From: an uncultured Spirochaeta sp.
GTDB taxonomy: Bacteria; Spirochaetota; Spirochaetia; DSM-27196; Alkalispirochaetaceae
Direction: 5' to 3'
DNA length: 64,000 nucleotides
Assembly: GCA_913030605.1 (NCBI GenBank)
Contig: CAJWEZ010000001.1
Coordinates: 62,001-126,000 of the forward strand
The notes under the pieces were generated by a model that had not been told where the DNA came from, did no database searches, and saw only the letters and a program-made list of their open reading frames with translations. This document shows positions 1 through 8,102 of this stretch, piece after piece. The position numbers and the translations under genes were made by a program. Position 1 is the stretch's first letter. Every line of letters starts with the position of its first letter.

Positions 1-396
1 GGTTGCCAATTCCCAATAAAAGGGTGTCCCTTCGAGACCGAACGTTACGGCCGCGCTGTAGACATACGCGACCGTTATGGCGAGACCGATAAGGGTCATC
101 ATGCCCGGTGCTTTCTGCTTGAGTTCGCCTACCAGACCGCTAAGGAAGGGCCAGCCGCCATATACAAATATGATCGTGGCCAGGCCAAAGACGACATAAT
201 CCGCTCCGGCAAAGGTGAACGAAAAGCCGAGGAACTGCTGAATGAGTTCCGATAACGCGAGGACCGGAATGGTGAACACCAGGGTCACGTAAAACCGCGT
301 TCGGAAATCACGGATCATCATCCTGTGATGTTCATTGTGGTCATGGTGTTGATCACCGTGGTGATTGTGGTGATTGTGGTCAACCTGCTTACTCAT
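1..396 (-). CDS. copB: CopB-type heavy-metal P-type ATPase, N-terminal part (runs off window)
   Basis: This is the first 132 codons of a minus-strand gene that continues beyond base 1. The protein opens with a His-rich stretch (HNHHNHHGDQHHDHNEHH, roughly residues 7-24), then MMIRDFRTRFYV and hydrophobic segments. That is the usual opening of CopB-type P1B ATPases, which export copper or silver across the inner membrane. No Cys-based HMA domain is present, as expected for CopB. The ATG at 396 follows GAAAGGAGCC at good spacing. Upstream lies a CsoR-type palindrome inside a TTGACA promoter, so it is probably copper-induced. The ATP-binding and CPH regions lie outside the window, so the subtype rests on the N-terminus alone. 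Confidence 0.82.
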   Translation of the reverse strand, partial: MSKQVDHNHHNHHGDQHHDHNEHHRMMIRDFRTRFYVTLVFTIPVLALSELIQQFLGFSFTFAGADYVVFGLATIIFVYGGWPFLSGLVGELKQKAPGMMTLIGLAITVAYVYSAAVTFGLEGTPFYWELAT

Positions 397-511
397 ACGT
401 GGCTCCTTTCGAAGGGCGCTGTGTACCTCTTCCGGACTCATCAGGAGCCCGGATTAATCAGCCGTATCGCCCTTCGATTAAAAAAGATTCATATACTGAT
501 ATTAAGATAAT

Positions 512-533
512 ATACCCCAAGGGGGTATGTCAA
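512..533 (-). promoter_or_regulatory. copB promoter with CsoR operator
   Basis: A 17-bp palindrome at 512-528 (arms ATACCCC and GGGGTAT, centre AAG) sits between a minus-strand -35 TTGACA (528-533) and an AT-rich -10 region. It matches known CsoR operators of the TACCC...GGGTA kind. Repressor bound here would block RNA polymerase directly. Confidence 0.75.
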
Positions 534-574
534 GTGATAAACTCGGATGAGACGCTTGTGTCGACGAGTGAGGG

Positions 575-604
575 TTGATAGTATATACCCTACCGGGGTA
601 TAAA
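575..604 (+). promoter_or_regulatory. csoR promoter with CsoR operator
   Basis: The -35 TTGATA (575-580) and -10 TATAAA (599-604) are 18 bp apart. The spacer holds a 17-bp palindrome at 585-601 with arms ATACCCT and GGGGTAT. This fits autoregulation of the repressor gene that follows. Confidence 0.78.
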
Positions 605-634
605 AACATATGAACCGACAATCAGAGGTACGGC

Positions 635-913
635 ATGCTTGACGATAAACAAAAAAAGAGTATACGCGATCGCTTAAGCAGGATTCGGGGCCAGCTCGGC
701 GGGGTCAGTAAAATGGTTGAAACAGATCGATACTGCTTAGACATACTGAACCAGACTTCGGCCGTAGTCGCGGCGATACGCAACGTCGAGAACATCGTTC
801 TCCAGAATCATCTTGACACCTGTGTCGCCGATGCGATTCGAAGCGAGAATCTCACCGAGCAAACGGAAAAGCAAAAAGAGATCATGAGTATGCTCGGTAC
901 ATATCGTCGGTAG
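635..913 (+). CDS. csoR: CsoR-family copper-sensing repressor
   Basis: This 92-residue all-helical protein has the CsoR/RcnR family length. The three copper(I) ligands of CsoR are all visible: Cys34 (in RYC), His59 and Cys63 (in NHLDTC). That pattern separates CsoR from RcnR (nickel/cobalt) and FrmR (formaldehyde). Without copper such proteins bind the operator as tetramers; Cu(I) releases them. The gene is divergent from copB with two matching operators in the gap, and similar operators lie before several other genes in the window. It is the only CsoR-type gene here, so it is the likely master copper regulator of the island. The direct link to distant sites is inferred. Confidence 0.92.
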   Translation: MLDDKQKKSIRDRLSRIRGQLGGVSKMVETDRYCLDILNQTSAVVAAIRNVENIVLQNHLDTCVADAIRSENLTEQTEKQKEIMSMLGTYRR

Positions 914-1493
914 AAGGAAACGGAGTACGAATACCCATTCGACACCACAAAAAAGGCTACCGGTACCGAACGATCCGGAGATGGTCGCGTTGGTACCGGC
1001 ATTTCGCCCGCTCCGGATCACGAATGTGCGGACCGCTTACCAGTACCTCCGGACTGTAGGAATTCTCGTATACCCCTGGGATCGGTCGGGTTACGTATGC
1101 CCTGGCGGGCAGAGTCAAACACTTTCCCTTTACCCATGTTCCGCTCGACAACTTTGGTAATATTCTGAACGGACTGAAGCTTTGCCGTACCCCGCGATAT
1201 CTCGCCGGGAAGGACGATCTCATCGGTTGCCCGTGGGGACATCAACGCGGCAGCGGGTGGTTGTTCCTGAGTCCTCTACATCCACTCATTCAATAACCGC
1301 CCGAAACAGTCTTATCGGACGCCGCCGTCATGGCTGTGTCCGGTTCGCCCTCGATACACTGTACATACGATACCTCGTATGGGTAACATCGTACCGGACG
1401 CTCATTCATAGAGGAAATCGGTGTTTATAATTGATCAGTGGGGAAAAGCAACAAATATGGAAGTGATCCATGGTGAGGGCACCTTCGATGCAA
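914..1493. other. No supported gene
   Basis: About 580 bases between csoR and the next gene hold only short open frames on both strands with no recognisable domain and no clear ribosome sites. Two overlapping minus frames between about 960 and 1245 read in short protein-like pieces that change frame, which may be a decayed gene. I could not identify its origin. Confidence 0.5.
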
Positions 1494-1510
1494 TTACCCC
1501 GATATGGTAT
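1494..1510. promoter_or_regulatory. Weak CsoR-like operator
   Basis: The 17-bp stretch has arms TTACCCC and ATGGTAT around GAT, an imperfect match to the stronger copper operators in this window. It ends 35 bases before the start chosen for the membrane protein at 1546. With two arm mismatches it is only a candidate. Confidence 0.35.
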
Positions 1511-1545
1511 CGAACAAGCAGCGTAAGCGCCTCGGAGATGCGGTA

Positions 1546-1986
1546 ATGGGAGGCGGAGCTGTTTTGAAAAGTCCGACGGGCCGTTTCCTTCTGCGACTGT
1601 TCTTCATTTCCGTGGTCGTCAACTATGTTTGGGAGATGGCGCAAATGCCGCTCTACGAGAATATGCCCTTCAGTGAGCTTTCGAGCTGGTTAATCTGTTT
1701 GAGAGCGAGCTTAGGAGACGGGCTGATCATTGTCGCCATCTGGGCGACGGGGTATCTATTCTATCGCTCACTGGACTGGTTTCGTCCGCTCACCGCCGGA
1801 AATGTGGCGATCTTGGCAATTGTCGGTGCGGTTATCGCCGCCGCTATCGAGTTCCACGCTCTCGCGACCGGTCGTTGGGTATACTCCTCGCTCATGCCGA
1901 TGGTACCGCTCCTCGGTATTGGAGTTTCACCTTTTGTTCAGCTACTCGTCCTACCCTGGCCGTTAATGCTACTGGCAAAGAGGTAG
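1546..1986 (+). CDS. Hypothetical polytopic membrane protein
   Basis: I do not recognise the family. The 146-residue product has about four hydrophobic segments and a conserved-looking NYVWEMAQMPLYE motif after the first one. A longer frame opens at 1504, but that codon lies inside the operator-like palindrome and has no ribosome site. The ATG at 1546 has a GGAG about nine bases upstream and is preferred. It ends 27 bases from the convergent ldh stop. The weak CsoR-like site suggests a role in the copper response, but no metal-binding motif is visible. Confidence 0.6.
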   Translation: MGGGAVLKSPTGRFLLRLFFISVVVNYVWEMAQMPLYENMPFSELSSWLICLRASLGDGLIIVAIWATGYLFYRSLDWFRPLTAGNVAILAIVGAVIAAAIEFHALATGRWVYSSLMPMVPLLGIGVSPFVQLLVLPWPLMLLAKR

Positions 1987-2013
1987 TTGCGACCAACCGT
2001 GACGTAAGGGGTA

Positions 2014-3012
2014 TCATTGCCGTATCGATTCCATCGATTTGTCCACTACGGCCGCCGAATGTTGTAATGCCGTAGCCTCGTCGTCGCTCAGATTTAAACG
2101 AAGATACCGTTCGACTCCGGCGCCACCGACGACACACGGCATACTCAGGAAGGTACCGTTTATCCCATAGTAATCGGTGATACGGGTACTTACTGAGAGC
2201 ACGGTGCGCTGATTCCTCAGAATCGCCGTCACGATCCGCACGAGGCCGGCTCCGATCGCGTAATAGGTTGCACCTTTCTTCCGGATGATTTCGTACGCCG
2301 CGTCCCGGGTTCTCCGAAATATCTTCTCCATTTCGTCATTGTCGCACTTCATGTTATTGACCGCGCAAAACTCGGGAAACCGCATGCCGGCGATGTTCGC
2401 GAGCGACCAGAGCGGCACCTCGGTGTCCCCGTGTTCACCGACGATGTAGGCATGCACGCTGTGCGGATCTACCCCAAAGTGCAGACTGAGAAGATGCCGG
2501 AATCTCGCCGTGTCGAGGATTGTCCCGGAGCCCAGGACCTTTTCCTCCGGCATACCCGAAAGTTCCCATGTGAGACGGGTCAGTACGTCGACCGGATTGG
2601 TCGCGACGAGAATGATTCCCGTCGGATTGTTGCGTACGATATTCGGCACAATCCGGCGGAAGATGTCCGAATTTTTCTCCGCGAGTTCCAGACGGCTTTG
2701 ATCGGACTGCTGCGCAGCCCCGGCCGCTACGATGGTCACCGCGGCCCCCGCACAATCGCCGTAATCTCCTGCCCACACCCGCGTCGGATGCGTGTGCGGG
2801 ACCGCATGATTCAGATCTAATGCTTCTCCCTCGGCCTTGGATTGGTTGGCATCGATGAGAACGATCTCCGACGCAAGTCCGCTCAGCAGGAGTGCAAAGG
2901 AAAAGCTCGCGCCGACACCGCCGGCTCCAACCACCGCAACTTTTCCGGCGTGTATGGAATGTGACAGGTCGGACTCTCCGTCGATCCGGGGATTCGTCGA
3001 CACACGGTTCAT
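2014..3012 (-). CDS. ldh: L-lactate dehydrogenase
   Basis: The 332-residue protein catalyses reversible NADH-linked reduction of pyruvate to L-lactate. It has the GAGGVGAS nucleotide-binding loop (residues 29-36), the GSGTILDTARFR segment (161-172) and catalytic His194 in VGEHGDTEVP. Gln101 sits at the specificity position where malate dehydrogenases have Arg, so lactate is favoured over malate. The start overlaps the last four bases of the upstream gap gene, so the two are translationally coupled. Pairing GAPDH and LDH in one operon couples NADH production and reoxidation. A 20-residue extension precedes the usual N-terminus. Confidence 0.9.
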   Translation of the reverse strand: MNRVSTNPRIDGESDLSHSIHAGKVAVVGAGGVGASFSFALLLSGLASEIVLIDANQSKAEGEALDLNHAVPHTHPTRVWAGDYGDCAGAAVTIVAAGAAQQSDQSRLELAEKNSDIFRRIVPNIVRNNPTGIILVATNPVDVLTRLTWELSGMPEEKVLGSGTILDTARFRHLLSLHFGVDPHSVHAYIVGEHGDTEVPLWSLANIAGMRFPEFCAVNNMKCDNDEMEKIFRRTRDAAYEIIRKKGATYYAIGAGLVRIVTAILRNQRTVLSVSTRITDYYGINGTFLSMPCVVGGAGVERYLRLNLSDDEATALQHSAAVVDKSMESIRQ

Positions 3013-4073
3013 TTCTTATCTCCCGGGGCGTCCTGAATCAGAAACTCCCGTCGCATGCCGAGTGCCGTGTCGGTTATTCGGATGGACTCATGCGCATCCG
3101 ACACGACACCGCTCAGCGCTCGAATTGCGTCCACGTTCTCCGGCACAACGATCGCTTCGTTGTACACTTGGTAGGTGTAGTACGCTTCGTTTCCGTTTAC
3201 CGTCAGGACGTCTGCCCACAGCGCTACCTCCCACATGTCGCCGCGGGGCCGGCCAAGGTCCTTCATCAGCTCAATGGTGCTGTTTAACGCGACAATACCG
3301 TCACTCATGCGGATAAACGCAATACGAGGAGCGGCACGAAACGCATCGAGTATTTCTTCTTTCTCGACGGTGCGCGAGAGTTCCACGATCCAATAGTGAT
3401 TGTGGGTCTGCGTGTGTGACGCCTTGGCGGCGATCGTTACCACTTCAAGATCCGGAATAACCGTTTGTGCGTCGGGGCCCTGATGGCTGGGAATATGGGG
3501 CTCCGGAACGACGGTATTCATGATCCCGCTGTGGTCGGATTCCCACGGATCGGTTGCTCTCCGAATCAATACGCCTCTCGCCTTCTTCAGAAGCCCGGCT
3601 GAACGAAGTGCCACCAGTGTGCGCACGGTGCTGGTCGTGTTGCACGAAACGACTCGTGTGGAGTCGCGACCGATAGCGCTCTCATAGTTCGCCTGTGCGA
3701 CAAATGAATGACCGGTGAGCGTGTGGCTTTCGCCTCCCTGAAAGATCGACTTGACCCCCGCCTTCGTATATCGTTCAAGGTTTTTGGCTCCGATACCTTT
3801 GGGCGTACAGTCGACGATGACCGTACTTTGCGCCAATAAGTCGTCCAGATCGCCTGCAATGCTGAGACCCGCCTCGCGCATGCCGGCGGCTTTCTCCGGG
3901 AGCGCAGCGTAAATGGGCAGCCCGCGAATCGCCGCCGTCTTCATCCTGTAATCGTTGACGACGTCCGCGACCCCGACAAGCTCCATATCCGGTTGTGCCA
4001 CCACCGCGTCGGCGACTCGTTTGCCTATCACGCCGTAGCCGTTTACCGCTACTTTCGTTTTTTTCTCGCTCAT
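3009..4073 (-). CDS. gap: Archaeal-type (type II) glyceraldehyde-3-phosphate dehydrogenase
   Basis: The 354-residue protein matches the archaeal GAPDH family rather than the bacterial Gap family. It has KVAVNGYGVIGKRV (7-20), QGGESHTLTGHSFVAQANY (112-130) and the catalytic Cys144 in SCNTTSTVR. The enzyme oxidises glyceraldehyde 3-phosphate to 1,3-bisphosphoglycerate with NAD(P). Such genes are rare in bacteria and suggest transfer from archaea. It is first in an operon with ldh. The start at 4073 follows AGAAGGAGGACCGT. A 22-bp palindrome about 125 bases upstream resembles that before pflB. Confidence 0.9.
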   Translation of the reverse strand: MSEKKTKVAVNGYGVIGKRVADAVVAQPDMELVGVADVVNDYRMKTAAIRGLPIYAALPEKAAGMREAGLSIAGDLDDLLAQSTVIVDCTPKGIGAKNLERYTKAGVKSIFQGGESHTLTGHSFVAQANYESAIGRDSTRVVSCNTTSTVRTLVALRSAGLLKKARGVLIRRATDPWESDHSGIMNTVVPEPHIPSHQGPDAQTVIPDLEVVTIAAKASHTQTHNHYWIVELSRTVEKEEILDAFRAAPRIAFIRMSDGIVALNSTIELMKDLGRPRGDMWEVALWADVLTVNGNEAYYTYQVYNEAIVVPENVDAIRALSGVVSDAHESIRITDTALGMRREFLIQDAPGDKK

Positions 4074-4196
4074 ACGGTCCTCCTTCTAAAATTAGCTTTT
4101 AATGAACAGACTTCCAATTCTAAAATCGGTCACGCGTCCCGCCGGCCACAGGCCGTCGCATACGGCGCCCGAATCAACCAAAGCGCATCGCCGATT

Positions 4197-4218
4197 ATAC
4201 CCTACCACTCTATGGTAT
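4197..4218. promoter_or_regulatory. 22-bp palindromic operator upstream of gap-ldh
   Basis: Arms ATACCCTA and TATGGTAT are separated by six bases, with one mismatch between arms. The 8+6+8 layout is the same as the sites before pflB (17728) and the MMPL exporter (24868), and it differs from the 17-bp CsoR sites. The geometry recalls CRP/FNR-family operators, but the bound protein is unknown. Confidence 0.5.
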
Positions 4219-4289
4219 GTGAAGAATGCCTCACGGTAGAACGAATTTATACCTAACAGCGGTGAGTATCACGTGTCCTGAGAGGGCTC

Positions 4290-4931
4290 CTATAGCCAGT
4301 CTCCAAAGCTCATGGATAGCGTCGCCTTTGGCCCACTCAAGTCCCCATCGTTAATTCCCGGTACGTCGACGCCGCTGGTGATAAAGTATCCGGCTCCCAA
4401 TTCGAGGCGAACGAAACGATTCGCCCGAAACACCAACTGCAGCTCCGGCTCGACCACGAAAAAGCCGTCGGACTCCTCGTCGGAATCGTGGTGACCTCCC
4501 CCCATGAAATGAACGCCGCTTCCCACGGAACCGGCCCCGATTGTTAAATCGAAGGCGAGGGAGACCGGGGCCTGGGACAATAGAAACGTCCGAAACTCTA
4601 TTCCTCCGTAACCGAGGTTGGCGCTGTTTCCGGTCTCTTCCTCGATGTTGCTTAGAAGCCAATTACCCGTTACACCCACGGCGACGGCGTGATCAAACTC
4701 CCACCCCCCTCGGAGACCGACCCAGGTGGCCGGGCCGGATTCAACCGGCGACATACCGATCGAGGGTCCTATGTATCCCGTGGAACGGTGATTGGCCAAT
4801 CCCATATGACCGAAGGGGAGGGAGAAGACCGTCGGCGCTCCGATCATGGTCGTCAGAATAAGCGCGAAGAGCGCGGCACGGTGCGACGTCGCGCGGAATT
4901 TCCCGTACTGGTTCATGGTGTCCATATTCAT
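4290..4931 (-). CDS. Predicted outer-membrane beta-barrel protein
   Basis: The 213-residue product has an N-terminal hydrophobic signal segment (ALFALILTTMIGAPTVFSL) followed by alternating hydrophobic strands, Gly-rich turns and a C-terminal strand ending in SFGDWL, as in small outer-membrane barrels. A longer frame runs upstream, but the ATG at 4931 has GGAGGAAATT just before it and precedes the signal peptide. No enzyme motif is seen. It is divergent from ptsI-YHS, and the gap holds a heptamer array. A decayed homologue lies at 62884-63172, also beside such an array. Function unknown. Confidence 0.72.
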   Translation of the reverse strand: MNMDTMNQYGKFRATSHRAALFALILTTMIGAPTVFSLPFGHMGLANHRSTGYIGPSIGMSPVESGPATWVGLRGGWEFDHAVAVGVTGNWLLSNIEEETGNSANLGYGGIEFRTFLLSQAPVSLAFDLTIGAGSVGSGVHFMGGGHHDSDEESDGFFVVEPELQLVFRANRFVRLELGAGYFITSGVDVPGINDGDLSGPKATLSMSFGDWL

Positions 4932-5058
4932 ATAGCAATTTCCTCCATTGAGTGCTATTGCGGCTCCAAACAGCCTACATTTATGCGGAGTATAAAAGAG
5001 CGGCATTACGCAGATATAACGACCGTATTGCAATTTGATGACGCTATATAACTCTGCG

Positions 5059-5105
5059 CTGTCATACATTTGTAATAAACTCGTCACCTTGCGGTCACCT
5101 GTCAC
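5059..5105. promoter_or_regulatory. Heptamer array (OmpR/PhoB-type box) before ptsI-YHS
   Basis: Four heptamers repeat every 11 bp: CTGTCAT (5059), TTGTAAT (5070), TCGTCAC (5081), CGGTCAC (5092). A further CTGTCAC abuts at 5099. Direct repeats with one-helical-turn spacing are the hallmark of winged-helix response regulators such as PhoB. A possible -10 GATACT follows at 5107. Confidence 0.68.
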
Positions 5106-5131
5106 TGATACTCTGTTTCGAGAAAGGGGTA

Positions 5132-7042
5132 ATGACGATGACTGAAGACGACAAAGGCAGGGTAAGGTTCCTTGCGGGAATACCGATTTCAACGGCGCCG
5201 GTGGTTTCCGGCACGATCTGTTTTCGAGACGTACCACGACCGCATCAGGCGCCCGACAACGGGCGGATCGCGGCTCAGGCGCCGTACGCTTCGGAGTTCG
5301 CTCGCGTAGAGAGGCAAATGTCGTTACTGGAGGCGGAGATTGCATCTACCGAGGAGATACTTCGAGCGGAAGGGTTTGGTTCCGAGGCCGATATCCTCCG
5401 GACTCACATCCTTCTTCTTAAAGATGAGGGACTTCGGGAGCAGGTCAGAAAGAGGATCGAAGAAGAAGACGCGACGGCGGAGAGCGCGGTTGCGGAAGTT
5501 TTCGGATCGGTCAAGACCCGGTTACAACGCTCCGGTCACGAGATAACCAGGGAGAAAGCCTCCGACATCGAGGATCTGCACCGCCGGCTTCGTGAAGGGT
5601 TAGACGGGCAAAAGCGGGAGGACGTACTTTCGACGGTCTGCGATGTGGAGGCCCCGGTGTTCGTTACCCAGGAGCTTCTGGTGACTGAGGTTCTCGAGGC
5701 AAAGGACGCGGGGGTGAAAGCGATTATTGCGGCAACGGGAACCCCCCTCTCCCACGCCGCGATCATGGCGAAGGCCTTCGGCATACCGGTACTCAGAGTT
5801 GCCGGGGTTGAGTCCCTCAGGGAGGTAGCCGGCAGTCGGGTTGTCGTAGACACCACGAATGGGCGGCTCATACTGGGGCTAAAGGACCCGGAAATCGAAG
5901 AGTGGATTGAAGTGGAGAAAACGGACATAGGTGGAAGCGTGGCCTCGCCTCTCTCGGTCTACCTAAATGTAGTGGATACCCACGCATCGTCGACGGACAA
6001 AGATGGGCGCATCGCCGGGATAGGCCTCTACAGGAGCGAGTTCCTCCTGACCCGAGCGGAAGGCTTTCCGACGGAAGAGCAGCAGTACCGGGAATACCGC
6101 ACACTCTGCCGGGAGTGGCCCGCCTCTCCGGTCACAATCCGGACCTTCGATGTCGGCGGAGATAAGAGTCTCTCCTTCTTTTCCCTCGGTCCTCAGGAAA
6201 ACCCCTTCCTCGGTCTTCGGGCGCATCGCATTTACGCCTATCATCCGGAGATATTGATTACGCAAACGAAGGCCATCCTTCGGGCGGGTCTTGAATGCGG
6301 GGAGCTCCGACTGCTTTTTCCGATGATAGAAACCGTCGACGATCTCGACGCGGTACTCTCCCTAGTAGGCGAGGCACGGGCACAGCTCGACGCTGAAGGG
6401 ACGCCGTATCGGCGTGATTTCAAGCAGGGTGTATTGTTGGAGGTCCCTTCCATTCTTTGGACACTGCAGGAGATTTATGACAAGGTCGATTTTGTCAGCG
6501 TCGGCACCAACGATCTGCTGCAGTACCACTTTGCCGTAGACCGTACAAACGGGAATGTGGGCCACCTCTACCGACCTTACCACCCCACCGCGTTGCGGGC
6601 TCTGGCACACATCGTCGAGTCTGCGAAGGCCGCGTCCGTTCCGGTGACGCTCTGTGGAGAGATCGCCTCGGATCCCGACATGGTCCCGCTGCTTTTCGGC
6701 CTCGGTTTTTCAGATCTCAGCGTAGATGTCCATGCGGTGGACGCGGTACGGCGCGCGGTACCGGAAGGCTCCGAGGACCGGTTTCGGACAATCGCGAATC
6801 GCTGCGTATCGGTGAGTACCGCCGCAGAAGTCAGCGAGATACTCAGGAATACCGGGACGAGCGTCCCAACCGTTTCGGATATCGAAGTGCGGACGACCGG
6901 AATTTCCGACGGAGCAATGGACCCGGTCTGCGGTATGGTAGTGCATCAAACGGGCAATCCCTTTGTTCTCGAGAGCTCCGATCGTACGCACTACTTCTGC
7001 TCGGAGGAATGTATGCTGGCGTATCAATCCGCGTCACCGTGA
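5132..7042 (+). CDS. PTS enzyme I-like protein fused to a C-terminal YHS domain
   Basis: Residues 1-575 follow PTS enzyme I (PEP-protein phosphotransferase). There is an N-terminal helical region, phospho-His208 in TPLSHAAI, a PEP-binding barrel with FDVGGDKS (339-346), GTNDLLQYHFAVDR (458-471) and Cys508 in TLCGEIASDP. Residues 597-630 are a YHS/TRASH-like module (DPVCGM, then CSEEC at 623-627), a Cys motif that binds metal and usually occurs in metal-handling proteins. Enzyme I normally ends before such a domain and sits with HPr; no HPr or EII genes are nearby. The start at 5132 has AAAGGGG upstream. It may sense metal and pass phosphate to an unknown partner (inference). Decayed relatives lie at 9490-9815 and 18973-19045. 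Confidence 0.85.
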   Translation: MTMTEDDKGRVRFLAGIPISTAPVVSGTICFRDVPRPHQAPDNGRIAAQAPYASEFARVERQMSLLEAEIASTEEILRAEGFGSEADILRTHILLLKDEGLREQVRKRIEEEDATAESAVAEVFGSVKTRLQRSGHEITREKASDIEDLHRRLREGLDGQKREDVLSTVCDVEAPVFVTQELLVTEVLEAKDAGVKAIIAATGTPLSHAAIMAKAFGIPVLRVAGVESLREVAGSRVVVDTTNGRLILGLKDPEIEEWIEVEKTDIGGSVASPLSVYLNVVDTHASSTDKDGRIAGIGLYRSEFLLTRAEGFPTEEQQYREYRTLCREWPASPVTIRTFDVGGDKSLSFFSLGPQENPFLGLRAHRIYAYHPEILITQTKAILRAGLECGELRLLFPMIETVDDLDAVLSLVGEARAQLDAEGTPYRRDFKQGVLLEVPSILWTLQEIYDKVDFVSVGTNDLLQYHFAVDRTNGNVGHLYRPYHPTALRALAHIVESAKAASVPVTLCGEIASDPDMVPLLFGLGFSDLSVDVHAVDAVRRAVPEGSEDRFRTIANRCVSVSTAAEVSEILRNTGTSVPTVSDIEVRTTGISDGAMDPVCGMVVHQTGNPFVLESSDRTHYFCSEECMLAYQSASP

Positions 7043-7049
7043 GATTGTG

Positions 7050-8102
7050 TTACTTTGTCAGGTCAGGAGCTTCGATTCCGTGATTGTTTTGAAGATAGGC
7101 CCGCACCTCCGCGACCGACGGATCAACAAAAATCGGCGAGTCCACCAGAATCTCCCGCTCGCTCCCAAAAGGAATGTCGCCTGCCATCATCATCGACAGT
7201 ACTTCGTACGATTTTTCGGCGACGCCGCGAACATTGAGACCGACTTGTGCCCACCAATTATGTTGTTGAAGGACGTTTTTCATGGCGCGTTCGCCGCCGC
7301 CGACGGCGACTATGCCGACCTCCGCCGGAGCGATATTCGCGTTATTCAACGCCTGCATCACGCCGAAGGCACGCTCGTCGCTAGTGGCATAGACCATGTT
7401 GATTTCCGGATTGTTGAAGAACGCTACCTCGGCTACTCGCAGGGCGCTTTCCAGAGTACCGCTATCTTCCGGGGCTTGGATTATTTCAACGTCCGGGACG
7501 CGGGACCGGAAACCGTCGAGGAACCCCCGCTCTCGATTGACATCACGTTCCACCGTCCTATTGTTCAGCACCAGAACGCGGGGAATCACACCCGGCGTTT
7601 GCTCGGTAAACCGTTCCGCCGCGATTTGACCCAGGAGCCTGCACGTTTCGTACTCCGAGAAACCCACATAAGGAGCCTTGATTCCCGATGCCGGCCTGAT
7701 GCCGTGTATGGCGACGGGAATACCGGCCTCCTGGGCAAGCTGTACCGCCTGACCCGCAGCATACGGATCGTGTTGAAAGAGCAGAATCGCATCGACCCCG
7801 AGGTCGATGAGACGCCGGGTTGCGAATTCGAGATCGTATGCCGTGACGCCTGCCTCCACTTGGATGAGTTTGAAATTCTCCTCCTCCGAGAGGCGGCGCC
7901 ACTGCTCCCGATAGGCTGCGCCGAAGCTCGCATACTCCACCCCGCTAAACCAATAAGACGGGCCAAAGGTGATGTGGACGACGCCGATCGTCGGAGTTCC
8001 TGCCGGTGCACTCTCTTCCGCGCGGCCCGCCGCGAACAAACTGCCGACACCTATTAATAGCACTAACGAGATGGATACCGTTATTGAAAATATTTTACGC
8101 AT
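7050..8102 (-). CDS. Periplasmic sugar-binding-type ABC substrate-binding protein (orphan)
   Basis: The 350-residue exported protein has a signal peptide (MRKIFSITVSISLVLLIGV, cut near SLFA) and a type I periplasmic-binding fold of the ribose/LacI class, with motifs such as DAILLFQHDPYAAGQAV and EYETCRLLGQ. The start at 8102 has GGGAGG upstream; a frame opening at 8126 lacks one. It overlaps the end of the methyltransferase gene by eight bases. No permease or ATPase of the sugar class is nearby. A close paralogue sits at 23642-24700 downstream of copA and lgt, so the pair may bind a metal-stress ligand. Ligand unknown. Confidence 0.82.
   Translation of the reverse strand: MRKIFSITVSISLVLLIGVGSLFAAGRAEESAPAGTPTIGVVHITFGPSYWFSGVEYASFGAAYREQWRRLSEEENFKLIQVEAGVTAYDLEFATRRLIDLGVDAILLFQHDPYAAGQAVQLAQEAGIPVAIHGIRPASGIKAPYVGFSEYETCRLLGQIAAERFTEQTPGVIPRVLVLNNRTVERDVNRERGFLDGFRSRVPDVEIIQAPEDSGTLESALRVAEVAFFNNPEINMVYATSDERAFGVMQALNNANIAPAEVGIVAVGGGERAMKNVLQQHNWWAQVGLNVRGVAEKSYEVLSMMMAGDIPFGSEREILVDSPIFVDPSVAEVRAYLQNNHGIEAPDLTK

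Noticed and set aside
957-1245. Overlapping minus-strand ORFs after csoR
   Set aside because: They have no ribosome sites, no recognisable domain, and coding-like stretches change frame. Left as a possible decayed gene without a name.
4932-5345. N-terminal extension of the outer-membrane protein gene
   Set aside because: It lacks a ribosome site, covers the divergent promoter array and overlaps ptsI-YHS. The ATG at 4931 is followed by a signal peptide.
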